The notes: generated from the sequence alone by a model not told the origin. 11,936 bases of DNA from Acidimicrobiales bacterium (GCA_030037405.1 JASHRK010000179.1:1-11936), one strand, 5' to 3'. Shown: positions 1-6,922, counted from the first letter of the stretch. A program made the numbers and translations.

Positions 1-986
1 GAGAACTGCAGAGAGTAGAAGGCAACTCGCCCGGGGACGCTTTTCCCGAACACCGCACGACCGATCTGGGAGAGGACGGTGGGCGTGCCGGAGACGAAGG
101 GGACGGCATGGATGAGCGCCGCGAAGATCGACACCCCGAGGAACAGCGTCCCGAGGATCGTTGCCATGAGGAGAAGCGTCCGGCGAGCGTTCTTCACCGT
201 GGGATCGCGGAAGACGGGAACGGCGTTGGAGATAGCCTCCATCCCCGTCATGGCGGAGCCGCCGTTCGCGAAGCCCCTCAAGAACAGGAACACGGGAACC
301 CCGAGGAGGAGCCCGGTTCCGGCGACCCCGATCGCGACGTGACCTTGGGAGTGGAGGGCGTACCTGTGGAGGTGACCCTCGATGGCAAGCCGTGCGAGCC
401 CGGCGGCGAAGAGCACGCCCATGCTGACGAGGAACCAGTAGGTCGGCGCGGCGAATACCCGTCCGGCCTCGCGTATCCCGCGCAGGTTTCCGTAGGTGAG
501 GATGAGGACGAACCCGACAGAGAGCTCGACCGGGTAGGGGGAGAGCACCGGGAAGGCTGAGATGACGGCGTCCACCCCGGCGGCGATCGACACCGCCACG
601 GTCAGGGTGTAGCTGAGCAGCAGAGCCGCCCCGGGTATCTGGGCGACGGTGAAACCGAAGTTCTCCCGGCTCACCACGTACGAGCCGCCGGACACCGGGT
701 AGGTCCTGACGACCTGGCGGTAGCACACGCACACGAGGCCGAGAACGAAAAGAAGCATGAGCGTGACAGGCGTCACGAGAGCGAAAGCGGCCACGCCGGC
801 TACCGGCACGAGGATCCGGAGGATGGACTCGGACGCGTACGCCGCCGACGACATGACGTCGGACGAGAGGACGGCGAGGGCCGTCGGCTTGCCGAGACGC
901 TCCTTGTGGAGGTCGTCGTTCACAAGAGGCGGCCCTAGCAGGGCGCGCTTGAGCCGGTACCGGGTTGCTTCGGGCATCTCCTTCAT
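1..986 (-). CDS. kimA: KimA-like potassium/APC-superfamily transporter (C-terminus beyond left edge)
   Basis: The reading frame is open from about 986 down to base 1, giving at least 328 residues of a polytopic membrane protein whose C-terminus lies outside the window. After a basic N-terminus (RYRLKRALLGPPL) comes the family signature KPTALAVLSSDVMSSAAYAS, then several hydrophobic segments, SYTLTVAVSIAAG, and a loop containing RGFANGGSAMTGMEAISN. This pattern closely resembles B. subtilis KimA (YdaO), an APC-superfamily proton-coupled K+ importer: the Asp and Tyr seven residues apart in the first helix and the Tyr/Thr/Ser of the third helix are present. The frame also stays open to an ATG at 1118, but that extra stretch has poor third-position GC and does not resemble the family; ATG 986 matches the KimA N-terminal length. 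No strong ribosome site decides it. Substrate K+ is inferred from family; a general amino acid permease is the alternative. Confidence 0.82.
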   Translation of the reverse strand, partial: MKEMPEATRYRLKRALLGPPLVNDDLHKERLGKPTALAVLSSDVMSSAAYASESILRILVPVAGVAAFALVTPVTLMLLFVLGLVCVCYRQVVRTYPVSGGSYVVSRENFGFTVAQIPGAALLLSYTLTVAVSIAAGVDAVISAFPVLSPYPVELSVGFVLILTYGNLRGIREAGRVFAAPTYWFLVSMGVLFAAGLARLAIEGHLHRYALHSQGHVAIGVAGTGLLLGVPVFLFLRGFANGGSAMTGMEAISNAVPVFRDPTVKNARRTLLLMATILGTLFLGVSIFAALIHAVPFVSGTPTVLSQIGRAVFGKSVPGRVAFYSLQF

Positions 987-1113
987 CTGCCTCTGCAACG
1001 CCGGCCGAGGTGTTTCCAGCCAGCTCGGTTCTTGCGTCGTGACCTCCGGGATCGGCTCAGCAGGAGCATCTTGGCCTGCTCGGGCGCCTCCCGGACTGCC
1101 TCGGCCTGGCTCG

Positions 1114-1161
1114 TTCATGCCTTGTTCATGTCTTGGCGGGATTATTCATGCCTCTTTCATG
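1114..1161. repeat. Cluster of four TTCATG repeats (two paired units)
   Basis: TTCATG occurs at 1114, 1125, 1145 and 1156. The spacings are 11, 20 and 11 bp, so a paired unit (TTCATGCCTTGTTCATG, then TTCATGCCTCTTTCATG) is repeated with a 31-bp period. Read on the minus strand, these are CATGAA boxes upstream of the kimA-like gene. The 11/20/11 spacing, close to whole helical turns, would suit a tandem binding site for a regulator; if the ATG at 1118 is the true start, the first box would instead contain the start codon. Confidence 0.5.
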
Positions 1162-1300
1162 CGAGGTTCCGGCAGGATAAGTTCAAATGGTCTTTAACTC
1201 GCGCCTTTCAATCGGGCCGGGGTTCCGGCAAGACGGGCAAGATTCGAGACCGTATGCGTCAATGGTCCGACCTATGGTAGAACAGGGCTTGTCCTGAGAG

Positions 1301-1306
1301 AGGGGG
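1301..1306 (+). promoter_or_regulatory. Ribosome binding site of glnT
   Basis: AGGGGG (within a longer GAGAGAGGGGG purine run) ends 5 nt before the GTG at 1312. This supports the GTG start over later in-frame codons. Confidence 0.6.
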
Positions 1307-1311
1307 TAGCT

Positions 1312-2670
1312 GTGGTCACGACTGCAGAGGAGCTTCGCGAGCAGGCGAAGAAGGACGGCGTCGAGTTCCTCTTCGCCATGTTCGTCGACATGCACGGTAA
1401 GCCCTGCGCCAAGATGGTCCCCGTCGAGGCGATCGACGTCCTCATGGGCGGGGGCGCCGGCTTCGCGGGATTCGCCGCCGGTCCGATGGGCCAGAGCCCG
1501 GCCGATCCCGATCTCATCGCAGTACCCGACCTCTCCTCCTACACGATCGCCCCGTGGCAACCGGGCCTTGCCGTGCTCCAGTGCGACGTGCACGTCGAGG
1601 ACGAGCCGTGGCCGTACTCGCCGCGGGTCATCTTGAAAAGGGTCCTCGAGAAGGCGGCGGCGCGAGGGCTGGCGTACAACGTGGGTTGCGAGGCCGAGTA
1701 CTTCCTCGTGCGGCGCAGCGAGCAAGGGGGCATCGAAGTCGCCGACCCACTCGACCGCCAGGGCCTCCCGTGCTACGACGCCAAGGGTCTCTCGCGCAGC
1801 TACGAGCACCTCACGACGGTGTCCCGGTTCATGAACCAACTCGGTTGGTCAAACTACGCCAACGACCACGAGGACGCCAACGGCCAGTTCGAGCAGAACT
1901 TCCGCTACGCCGATGCCATGACGAGCGCTGACCGCCTCATCTTCTTCCGCTACATGGTGCACATGGTCGCTCACCGGGCCGGTCTGGCGGCGACGTTCAT
2001 GCCCAAGCCCTTCGCCAACCTGACGGGGAACGGGCTCCACTTCCACTCGAGCCTCTGGGACGCAAAGACGGGCGAGGAGCTCTTCGCCGACGCCTCCGAT
2101 CCGCGAGGGCTCGGGCTCTCGCAGACCGCCTACCACTACATCGGCGGCCTCATCGACCACGCCCGCGCGCTCGTCGCCGTCACCTGCCCGACTGTCAACT
2201 CCTACAAGAGGATGGGGGTAGGGGCGCCCACCTCGGGAGCGACCTGGGCGCCTGCCTATGCCACCTACGGGGGCAACAACCGGACCCAGATGCTCCGCGT
2301 CCCGGAGCCTGGCCGGGTGGAGAACCGGGCCTGCGACGGCTCCGCCAACCCCTACCTGGCCATGGCGGTCCAGCTGGCAGCAGGGCTCGACGGCATGGAC
2401 CGCAAGCTCGACCCGGGCGAGCCCAACCTCGCCAACCTCTACGAGCTCTCAGCCGGCGAGGTTGCAGCCCGCGGGATCCGCTCGATGCCCTCCACCCTGC
2501 TCGATGCTGTCGGAGAGCTCGCGGATGACGGAGTCCTCCGCGAGGCGCTCGGAAAAGCGCGGGGCGAGGACTACATCGACTACTACGCCAAGGTGAAGCG
2601 TGAGGAGTTCCTCTCGTGGCACGCAGAGGTAACCGAATGGGAGGTCGACCGCTATCTGACGCTGTTCTAG
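1312..2670 (+). CDS. glnT: Type III glutamine synthetase / gamma-glutamylmethylamide synthetase-like (GlnT/GmaS)
   Basis: A 452-residue member of the glutamine synthetase superfamily that joins ammonia or an amine to the gamma-carboxyl of glutamate at the cost of ATP. The N-terminal beta-grasp part carries FVDMHGKPCAKMVP (about residues 24-37). The catalytic part shows the metal-binding GCEAEYF (125-131; Glu127 and Glu129), NDHEDANGQFEQNF, the ATP/metal loop NGLHFHSSLWD, and the glutamate-binding RVPEPGRVENRACDGSANPYLA. Length and motifs match the GlnT/GmaS branch rather than GlnA-I (about 470 residues) or GlnA-II. GTG is chosen because of the purine-rich ribosome site 5 nt upstream. The APC permease 70 bp downstream suggests that the acceptor is an imported amine or that the product feeds a gamma-glutamyl route. 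True glutamine synthesis is the main alternative; sequence alone does not separate them. Confidence 0.88.
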   Translation: MVTTAEELREQAKKDGVEFLFAMFVDMHGKPCAKMVPVEAIDVLMGGGAGFAGFAAGPMGQSPADPDLIAVPDLSSYTIAPWQPGLAVLQCDVHVEDEPWPYSPRVILKRVLEKAAARGLAYNVGCEAEYFLVRRSEQGGIEVADPLDRQGLPCYDAKGLSRSYEHLTTVSRFMNQLGWSNYANDHEDANGQFEQNFRYADAMTSADRLIFFRYMVHMVAHRAGLAATFMPKPFANLTGNGLHFHSSLWDAKTGEELFADASDPRGLGLSQTAYHYIGGLIDHARALVAVTCPTVNSYKRMGVGAPTSGATWAPAYATYGGNNRTQMLRVPEPGRVENRACDGSANPYLAMAVQLAAGLDGMDRKLDPGEPNLANLYELSAGEVAARGIRSMPSTLLDAVGELADDGVLREALGKARGEDYIDYYAKVKREEFLSWHAEVTEWEVDRYLTLF

Positions 2671-2681
2671 GAGACTCCACG

Positions 2682-2694
2682 GCCGCTCTGCGGC
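2682..2694 (+). other. Small hairpin between glnT and permease gene
   Basis: GCCGC-TCT-GCGGC can form a 5-bp stem with a 3-nt loop, 12 nt after the glnT stop. There is no T-run, so it is not a convincing terminator; it might affect messenger processing between the two genes. Confidence 0.3.
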
Positions 2695-2726
2695 GCCTCG
2701 GCGGAGACAGAGACATTTCCGAGGGT

Positions 2727-2734
2727 GAAAGGAG
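2727..2734 (+). promoter_or_regulatory. Ribosome binding site that sets a TTG start
   Basis: GAAAGGAG ends 6 nt before TTG 2741, the ideal distance. The in-frame ATG at 2750 would be 15 nt away, so the site favours the rare TTG initiation codon. Confidence 0.7.
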
Positions 2735-2740
2735 AGCACC

Positions 2741-4267
2741 TTGTCCGACATGAGCATCAAGATCTCGAGCGACACAGAGGTCGGCGCCTACCAGGGCGGC
2801 GAGCTCACGAAAGGCACCAACTGGTGGGGTGCCTTCGTCGTCGGACTGGCGGGGACCATCCTTGTGACCGGCGTCACAGGTCCTGTGCTCGCCGGAGCGG
2901 GGGCGGCGGCCATCCCCGAGTTCTTCTTCGTGACCGTGACGGGTGCCGTGCTGTGCATATGCGTCGCCGAGATGGCGACGATGCTTCCCGACCGCACGGG
3001 CGGCTGTCCTGCGTACGCCTACTTCGCCTTCAAGGACCGGTTCCCGAGAAGCTCGCCCATCATCAACGGCGTGACCTCGTGGATGTACTGGCTCGGCTGG
3101 TGGCCTGTCATGGCGGTGAACAACATACTGATCGGCGGGATACTGGCAACGCTGTTCAACGTGAACATCTCCCACACGATCAAGTTCATGGCCGGAGCCG
3201 TGCCGATCCCCGTCTTCACTCTGATCGTCGGCGCCATCATCTGTCTCTTCCTCTTCGTTCCCTCGTATCTCGGCATCCGTCTCGGGACGGCATTCGCCAC
3301 GCTGCTCGGACTGCTGTCGATGATCCCGCTCACGTTCCTCGCGATCTCGCCGATATTCCACCCGTCTGTCTTCCACGTCACCAACATCTGGCCGATGACG
3401 ACTCCGGGCGGCCACTCGTTCTTCTCTCTCCACACCTGGACGCTCTTTCTCGAGTACACGGCCCTTCTTACCTGGAATGTGATCGCAATGGAGGCAGCCG
3501 CGTGCTACCTCGGCGAGTGCAAGAACCCCTCCCGGGACGCGCCTATAGCGATGTCGCTCGAAGGTGGCTATGGCGTCTTCATCTACACCGTCATCCCGCT
3601 TGTCTTCTTCGGTGTCCTGGGTCTTTCGGCGATCCAGTCGACCGCGGCCGACCCGGGGGCGCTCTTCGGTGGGTTCATGCTGCACGTCATCCACGTGACC
3701 GCCTTACAGGACGTGGTGGACGTCGTTCTCATAATCGCCCTGTTGCTGTCGAGCCTGAACGCCATCATGGGTCCCGCGCGCTCGCTCCACCAGGCCGCGA
3801 TGGACGGTGACCTGCCGAAGATCTTCGCTCACCGGAACAAACACAACGTGCCCGACTTCTCGATGGCGCTCAACACCCTTTTGAACATCATCCTCATAGC
3901 CTTCGGTGCTCCAGCCGTCATCTACATCTTCTCCAACGTCGGTTACGTCGGCTCCTTCGTCCCGGTCATGTTCGGCTATTACTTCCTGCGCCGCTGGAAG
4001 CCGAACCTGCCGAGGCCCTTCAGGCTGCCGGAGTGGATGAAGTACGTCGCCCTCTTCGTCGGCGTCTTCTATCTCATCGCCTGGGGCTGGGGCATCCCCC
4101 TCTGCTCGCTGCACGGCTGCGCGGTCGGGTCGGGCAACGAGCTGCCCCAGTTCTTCCTCGGCTGGGCGGTCGTGCTCGTCTGGTTCCCGCTCTGGGGATG
4201 GCGCAAGCATCGGGACCGCAAGGCCGGGGGCGTAACGGCGGCACCGCTTGCTGAGGTCGAGGCCTAG
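2741..4267 (+). CDS. APC-family amino acid/amine permease
   Basis: A 508-residue integral membrane protein of the amino acid-polyamine-organocation superfamily, with roughly 12 hydrophobic helices spread over its length. The first helix (TNWWGAFVVGLAGTILVTG, from about residue 27) is followed by the family-typical conserved stretch EMATMLPDRTGGCPAYAYFAF, equivalent to the usual P-x-x-GG-Y segment. A later cytoplasmic loop carries GPARSLHQAAMDGDLPKIFA, also typical (S-R-x-x-x-x-x-A-x-D-G-x-LP). TTG is chosen as start because of the strong ribosome site. The gene follows glnT on the same strand after 70 bp and is probably co-transcribed, so it may import the amine or amino acid used by that ligase. 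The substrate cannot be read from the sequence. Confidence 0.85.
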   Translation: MSDMSIKISSDTEVGAYQGGELTKGTNWWGAFVVGLAGTILVTGVTGPVLAGAGAAAIPEFFFVTVTGAVLCICVAEMATMLPDRTGGCPAYAYFAFKDRFPRSSPIINGVTSWMYWLGWWPVMAVNNILIGGILATLFNVNISHTIKFMAGAVPIPVFTLIVGAIICLFLFVPSYLGIRLGTAFATLLGLLSMIPLTFLAISPIFHPSVFHVTNIWPMTTPGGHSFFSLHTWTLFLEYTALLTWNVIAMEAAACYLGECKNPSRDAPIAMSLEGGYGVFIYTVIPLVFFGVLGLSAIQSTAADPGALFGGFMLHVIHVTALQDVVDVVLIIALLLSSLNAIMGPARSLHQAAMDGDLPKIFAHRNKHNVPDFSMALNTLLNIILIAFGAPAVIYIFSNVGYVGSFVPVMFGYYFLRRWKPNLPRPFRLPEWMKYVALFVGVFYLIAWGWGIPLCSLHGCAVGSGNELPQFFLGWAVVLVWFPLWGWRKHRDRKAGGVTAAPLAEVEA

Positions 4268-4269
4268 CG

Positions 4270-4298
4270 ATCCGAGGCGGGAAGCCCGCGCCTCGGAT
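4270..4298 (+). terminator. Strong stem-loop just after the permease stop codon
   Basis: ATCCGAGGCG at 4270-4279 is perfectly complementary to CGCCTCGGAT at 4289-4298, with a 9-nt loop; an alternative fold extends the inner part as CGGG-AAG-CCCG. It begins 3 nt after the permease stop. No T-run follows, so it is either an imperfect intrinsic terminator, an attenuator or an RNA-stabilising element that lowers expression of the downstream genes. Confidence 0.5.
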
Positions 4299-4307
4299 CA
4301 CGCGGCC

Positions 4308-4751
4308 GTGCTGCTCGCCTCTCCGGGCAAGCCCTTCAGCAACGCCGCTGTCGAGACCGCGGTCGAGTTGGCGGGCCCGGTCTCCATCCGTGTCCTCTCG
4401 GTGGCACGGATCTACGGGACCGCCCTCGGGCTGCAACATCCCGGCCTGCTGCCGAGCAAGCAAGAGCTCGCCGCCCAGGAGGAGATCGTCGCCGACGCGA
4501 TCAAGCGGATAGAGAAGGCAGGGGGGAAGGCCAAAGGCGAGGTAGTGGCGACACGCAACAACGCCAAGACCTTTCTCAGGGCGGCGGAGCGGTACTCGGT
4601 CCGCCATGTCGTGCTCGACCGGAACGAGGCGGGCCGGCTGCGCCGGCTCCTCGAGGGAGACGCCGCCTCCTCACTGCGCCGGCAGCTCACTGCCGACGTG
4701 AGCGTGCGCGTCGTCGGGAGCGGGCCTGGGCGCGTCGGGAGCGGGCCCTGA
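4308..4751 (+). CDS. UspA-fold universal stress protein-like
   Basis: A protein of about 147 residues with the alternating strand-helix pattern of the universal stress protein (adenine-nucleotide alpha hydrolase) fold: VLLASPGKPFSNAAVETAVELA for strand 1/helix 1, a second strand SIRVLSVARIYG, a long helix KQELAAQEEIVADAIKRIEKAG, RHVVLDRN, and a final strand DVSVRVVG. The ATP-binding G-x2-G-x9-G-(S/T) signature of UspA/MJ0577 is not intact (RNEAGRLRRLLEGDAASS), so nucleotide binding is doubtful. The frame extends back to a TTG at 4248, which would overlap the permease by 20 nt and run through the stem-loop; GTG 4308 places the start at the first strand, but neither start has a clear ribosome site. 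The last residues contain a 21-bp in-frame duplication. Such small Usp proteins often accompany APC transporters and may regulate them; that role is inferred. Confidence 0.68.
   Translation: MLLASPGKPFSNAAVETAVELAGPVSIRVLSVARIYGTALGLQHPGLLPSKQELAAQEEIVADAIKRIEKAGGKAKGEVVATRNNAKTFLRAAERYSVRHVVLDRNEAGRLRRLLEGDAASSLRRQLTADVSVRVVGSGPGRVGSGP
4712..4747 (+). repeat. 21-bp tandem duplication at the Usp gene 3' end
   Basis: CGTCGGGAGCGGGCC occurs at 4712-4726 and again at 4733-4747, a period of 21 bp that keeps the frame and doubles the peptide VGSGP at the protein C-terminus. It looks like a recent slippage duplication. Confidence 0.7.
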
Positions 4752-4756
4752 CGGCG

Positions 4757-5647
4757 ATGGAAACCGAGGGCGACCAGCGAGGCCGGAGCTCGCGAGCTCC
4801 GAGAGCGGGCGCTCCCCGTTCGCAGATGCGGCCCCTCGTCGTCGGAGCCGTGGTGCTGGTTGCCGCCGCGGCGGGCACTATCGTCCACTTCGCTCTCTCG
4901 CACTCGGACTTGAAGCCCGCCAAGATCTACCCGGCGTCTCCGGCCGTTCTCGCCGAGATCGCCCACGTGACCCCTGCGATCGAGAACGCGGTCGGCATCC
5001 CGTCCACCGTGTCGACACCGGCCATCGCCAAGGGAGAACCCTCGCTTCGCGCTGGCCGCCGGCCGGCGGCCCTCTACGTCGGGGCCGAGTTCTGCCCGTA
5101 CTGCGCTGCCGAGCGCTGGGCGATCATCATGACCTTCGACCGTTTCGGGACCTTCGGCCACCTGAGCGAGACGACGTCTTCACCGTGGGACACCGATCCG
5201 AGGACTCCGACGTTCACGTTCTATCGGGCCCATTACTCGAGCCGGTACGTGACCCTCCTCACCGTCGAGCACGAGGGAAACGACTCGAGCGGGGCGGGCA
5301 CGCACCACGTGTTGCAGCCCCTGACGCCCCTCGAGGGACGGCTCTGGTCTCGGTACTCGGCGCACTTCGGAGAGGCTGAGCAGTTCCCGTTCTTCGACGT
5401 CGGCAACGAGGCCTTCGTCATTGGGGCGAGCTACGACCCGGGAGTGCTCGCCGGTCGCAGCCAGGCGGAGATAGCCGCCGATCTGAAAGACCCCTCTGCC
5501 ATCTCGACAAGGGACATCGTCGGAGAAGCCAACTATCTGACCGCTGCAGTCTGCTCGGTCACCGGGTCGCGCCCCGGCGCCGTCTGCTCGGTCGCCGCCG
5601 TCAGGCGCGCGGCCCGGAAGATGGGGATCGGGGCGCTCCGCTCGTGA
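4757..5647 (+). CDS. DUF929 family membrane-anchored thioredoxin-like protein
   Basis: A 296-residue protein with a basic N-terminus, one hydrophobic anchor (about residues 26-47, PLVVGAVVLVAAAAGTIVHF) and an extracytoplasmic domain. The domain carries ALYVGAEFCPYCAAERWAII (105-124; Cys113 and Cys116), a CxxC motif after a beta strand as in thioredoxin folds, followed by RFGTFGHL, which I recognise as the DUF929 (PF06053) signature. Near the C-terminus ANYLTAAVCSVTG and GAVCS place Cys266 and Cys277, which could form a second disulphide. Function of DUF929 is unknown; an extracytoplasmic thiol/disulphide role is an inference from the motif. It starts 5 nt after the Usp stop without a clear ribosome site and is probably the last gene of the glnT cluster; ATG 4826 is a possible later start. 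The following minus-strand gene converges with a gap of only 19 bp. Confidence 0.83.
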   Translation: METEGDQRGRSSRAPRAGAPRSQMRPLVVGAVVLVAAAAGTIVHFALSHSDLKPAKIYPASPAVLAEIAHVTPAIENAVGIPSTVSTPAIAKGEPSLRAGRRPAALYVGAEFCPYCAAERWAIIMTFDRFGTFGHLSETTSSPWDTDPRTPTFTFYRAHYSSRYVTLLTVEHEGNDSSGAGTHHVLQPLTPLEGRLWSRYSAHFGEAEQFPFFDVGNEAFVIGASYDPGVLAGRSQAEIAADLKDPSAISTRDIVGEANYLTAAVCSVTGSRPGAVCSVAAVRRAARKMGIGALRS

Positions 5648-5666
5648 GCACCGGGGGCGGCAACGG

Positions 5667-6815
5667 CTAGTCCCTCAGCACCCAGTAGCTGACGGCGGGC
5701 GAGTCGCCGACGTTCCGCCAGCTGGCGATGCCCCGGCGGGCAGCGAGGAGAACCTCGCCGGCACGTAGCACCGGTTGCCCGTGGCCGACGGCGACTTGGA
5801 CGAGTCCTGTGACCACCGCGGTCAGCTCGGGCCCCTTGTGCGGGAAGGGAGCGTTCACGCCCATGCCGGGCTGCAGCGACACGAGGTAGGCACGAAGTCC
5901 TGCTTCGGCGTCGTCGAGGAGGGGCGTCACGGCGTTGACGCTGGAAAGGTCGGAGAGCGTGTGGCGGCGACCGATCCGGTAGTCGGGCGAGATCTCGCCG
6001 CCGAGCAGCTCGTCGAGGCTGACGTTGAGGCGGCCGGACAGCTGCAGGAGGGTGTCGAGGGAGAGGCCCCTCTCACCCCGCTCGGCCTGGGAGATGGCGC
6101 TCGGCGACACCCCGGCCAGCTTTGCCACGGCGGTCTGGCTCAGCTCGCGGCGGAGGCGGTAGGCGCGAAGCGCCGTCCCGACCCGGGCGGCGGCGGGCGA
6201 TTCGGTGAGCGAGAGCCCGTCGTCCGTCGCGCTGTAGCGAAAGAGCCGGCCCTGCACGCCGGGTCCGCGCCCTTCGGCTTTGGCGATCCGGAGGCGGTCC
6301 CCGTGCACCACGACGACGCACTGGGTGATGCGTTCGATCTCGTCGGCCAGGGTCCGAAGGCGCTGGGTGGCCGGGAGAGACCAGTAGGCGACGGCGCCGA
6401 GGTCGAGCAGCATCGGGCAGCAGCGCGCGAAGAAGGCGGTCGCCTGGGATGCTCCCCATTGCTCGGCCATCAGCCCGAGCGAGTCGAAGATGAGGAGCGG
6501 GTGGGCGAACTCGCGGCAGAAACGACGGATCGCCGCCAGCAACGATCCCTTGTCCTGTAACGACGATCGCGGGCGGCCGTCGATCACCTCGAGCCCGGGG
6601 TAAGCGGCGCGCACCGGGTCGGGCGCGCTCCTCACGGTCACGTACGCCGCGCCTCCGTAGTCTTGGCGGCGGTGCACGACAGCCGCAAAGAAGGGTGCCC
6701 TCAGCTGCTCGTCCGGGCCGTCGCAGACCCACACGACGTTGTCCCCCCAGTAGAGGCCGCCGAGGGCGCGGTCAAGGTCCTCGACACCCGTGGTGGCGAC
6801 CCCATCTGACAGCAC
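5667..6815 (-). CDS. Regulator: degenerate KaiC/RecA-like domain + XRE HTH + cupin
   Basis: A 382-residue three-domain protein. Residues 1-205 follow the KaiC/RadA RecA-fold plan: TTGVEDLDRALGGLYWGDNV at the start, a Walker B-like strand PLLIFDSLGLM (106-116), a VVVVHGDRL strand and the typical KaiC ending RIAKAEGRG...FRYSATDDGL. The P-loop region reads VVWVCDGPDEQL (27-38) and lacks the GK(T/S) needed for ATP binding. Residues 213-272 are an XRE/HTH_3 DNA-binding domain (LSQTAVAKLAGVSPSAISQAERGERGLSL). Residues 305-380 are a small cupin barrel (PHKGPELTAVVTGLVQVAVG, LRAGEVLLA), as in PuuR-like XRE-cupin regulators. The start is GTG 6815; there is no Shine-Dalgarno site, and the codon lies inside a palindrome, so leaderless translation and autoregulation are possible. 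It may regulate the convergent glnT cluster or the divergent Usp gene; targets are inferred. Confidence 0.82.
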   Translation of the reverse strand: MLSDGVATTGVEDLDRALGGLYWGDNVVWVCDGPDEQLRAPFFAAVVHRRQDYGGAAYVTVRSAPDPVRAAYPGLEVIDGRPRSSLQDKGSLLAAIRRFCREFAHPLLIFDSLGLMAEQWGASQATAFFARCCPMLLDLGAVAYWSLPATQRLRTLADEIERITQCVVVVHGDRLRIAKAEGRGPGVQGRLFRYSATDDGLSLTESPAAARVGTALRAYRLRRELSQTAVAKLAGVSPSAISQAERGERGLSLDTLLQLSGRLNVSLDELLGGEISPDYRIGRRHTLSDLSSVNAVTPLLDDAEAGLRAYLVSLQPGMGVNAPFPHKGPELTAVVTGLVQVAVGHGQPVLRAGEVLLAARRGIASWRNVGDSPAVSYWVLRD

Positions 6816-6843
6816 TGCTTCAGAGTACAGCAGTTTCTTGCTG
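6809..6843. promoter_or_regulatory. Putative operator over the regulator start codon
   Basis: ACAGCACTGCT at 6809-6819 matches 11 bases of the palindrome found at 6923-6935, and its 9-bp core AGCACTGCT is itself symmetrical and contains the GTG start. Next to it lies another half-site pair, ACAGCA at 6827-6832 and TGCTGA at 6838-6843 region, in inverted orientation with a short spacer. Binding of the adjacent XRE protein here would give direct autorepression. Confidence 0.5.
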
Positions 6844-6922
6844 ATATGCTACACGAGCCGGTGTGGGCGCAAGAGCGTGGGGTACTGAGGTCGTTTGGGT
6901 GGGCTCAACCCAGGACCTGTCT

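Larger units (their letters stand above)
987..1311. other. Divergent intergenic region between kimA-like and glnT genes
   Basis: About 325 bp separate the two divergently transcribed genes. The part nearest the transporter (987-1118) could be its N-terminal extension if ATG 1118 is used. The region holds the TTCATG repeat cluster (1114-1161), a direct repeat GGTTCCGGCA at 1165-1174 and 1221-1230, and a weak inverted repeat CAGG/CCTG at 1283-1296 just before the glnT ribosome site. TATGGT at 1274-1279 could be a -10 element for glnT but no convincing -35 accompanies it. I do not see a recognisable riboswitch or small gene. Confidence 0.5.

Noticed and set aside
108..560. Plus-strand open frame across the kimA-like gene
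   Set aside because: Acidic/Pro-rich nonsense composition; the minus strand encodes an unmistakable transporter.
987..1311. c-di-AMP (ydaO/kimA) riboswitch upstream of the transporter
   Set aside because: I looked because kimA genes often have one, but I could not find its conserved elements by eye; a covariance-model search of the minus strand would settle it.
1183..1839. Minus-strand open frame overlapping the glnT start
   Set aside because: No family resemblance, antisense to the conserved glutamine synthetase N-terminus.
2195..3694. Long minus-strand open frame (499 codons) opposite glnT and the permease gene
   Set aside because: Its product is a low-complexity Arg/Asp/Glu-rich and then Arg/Pro-rich chain with no domain, and it lies antisense to two clearly recognisable genes; it is a by-product of high GC.
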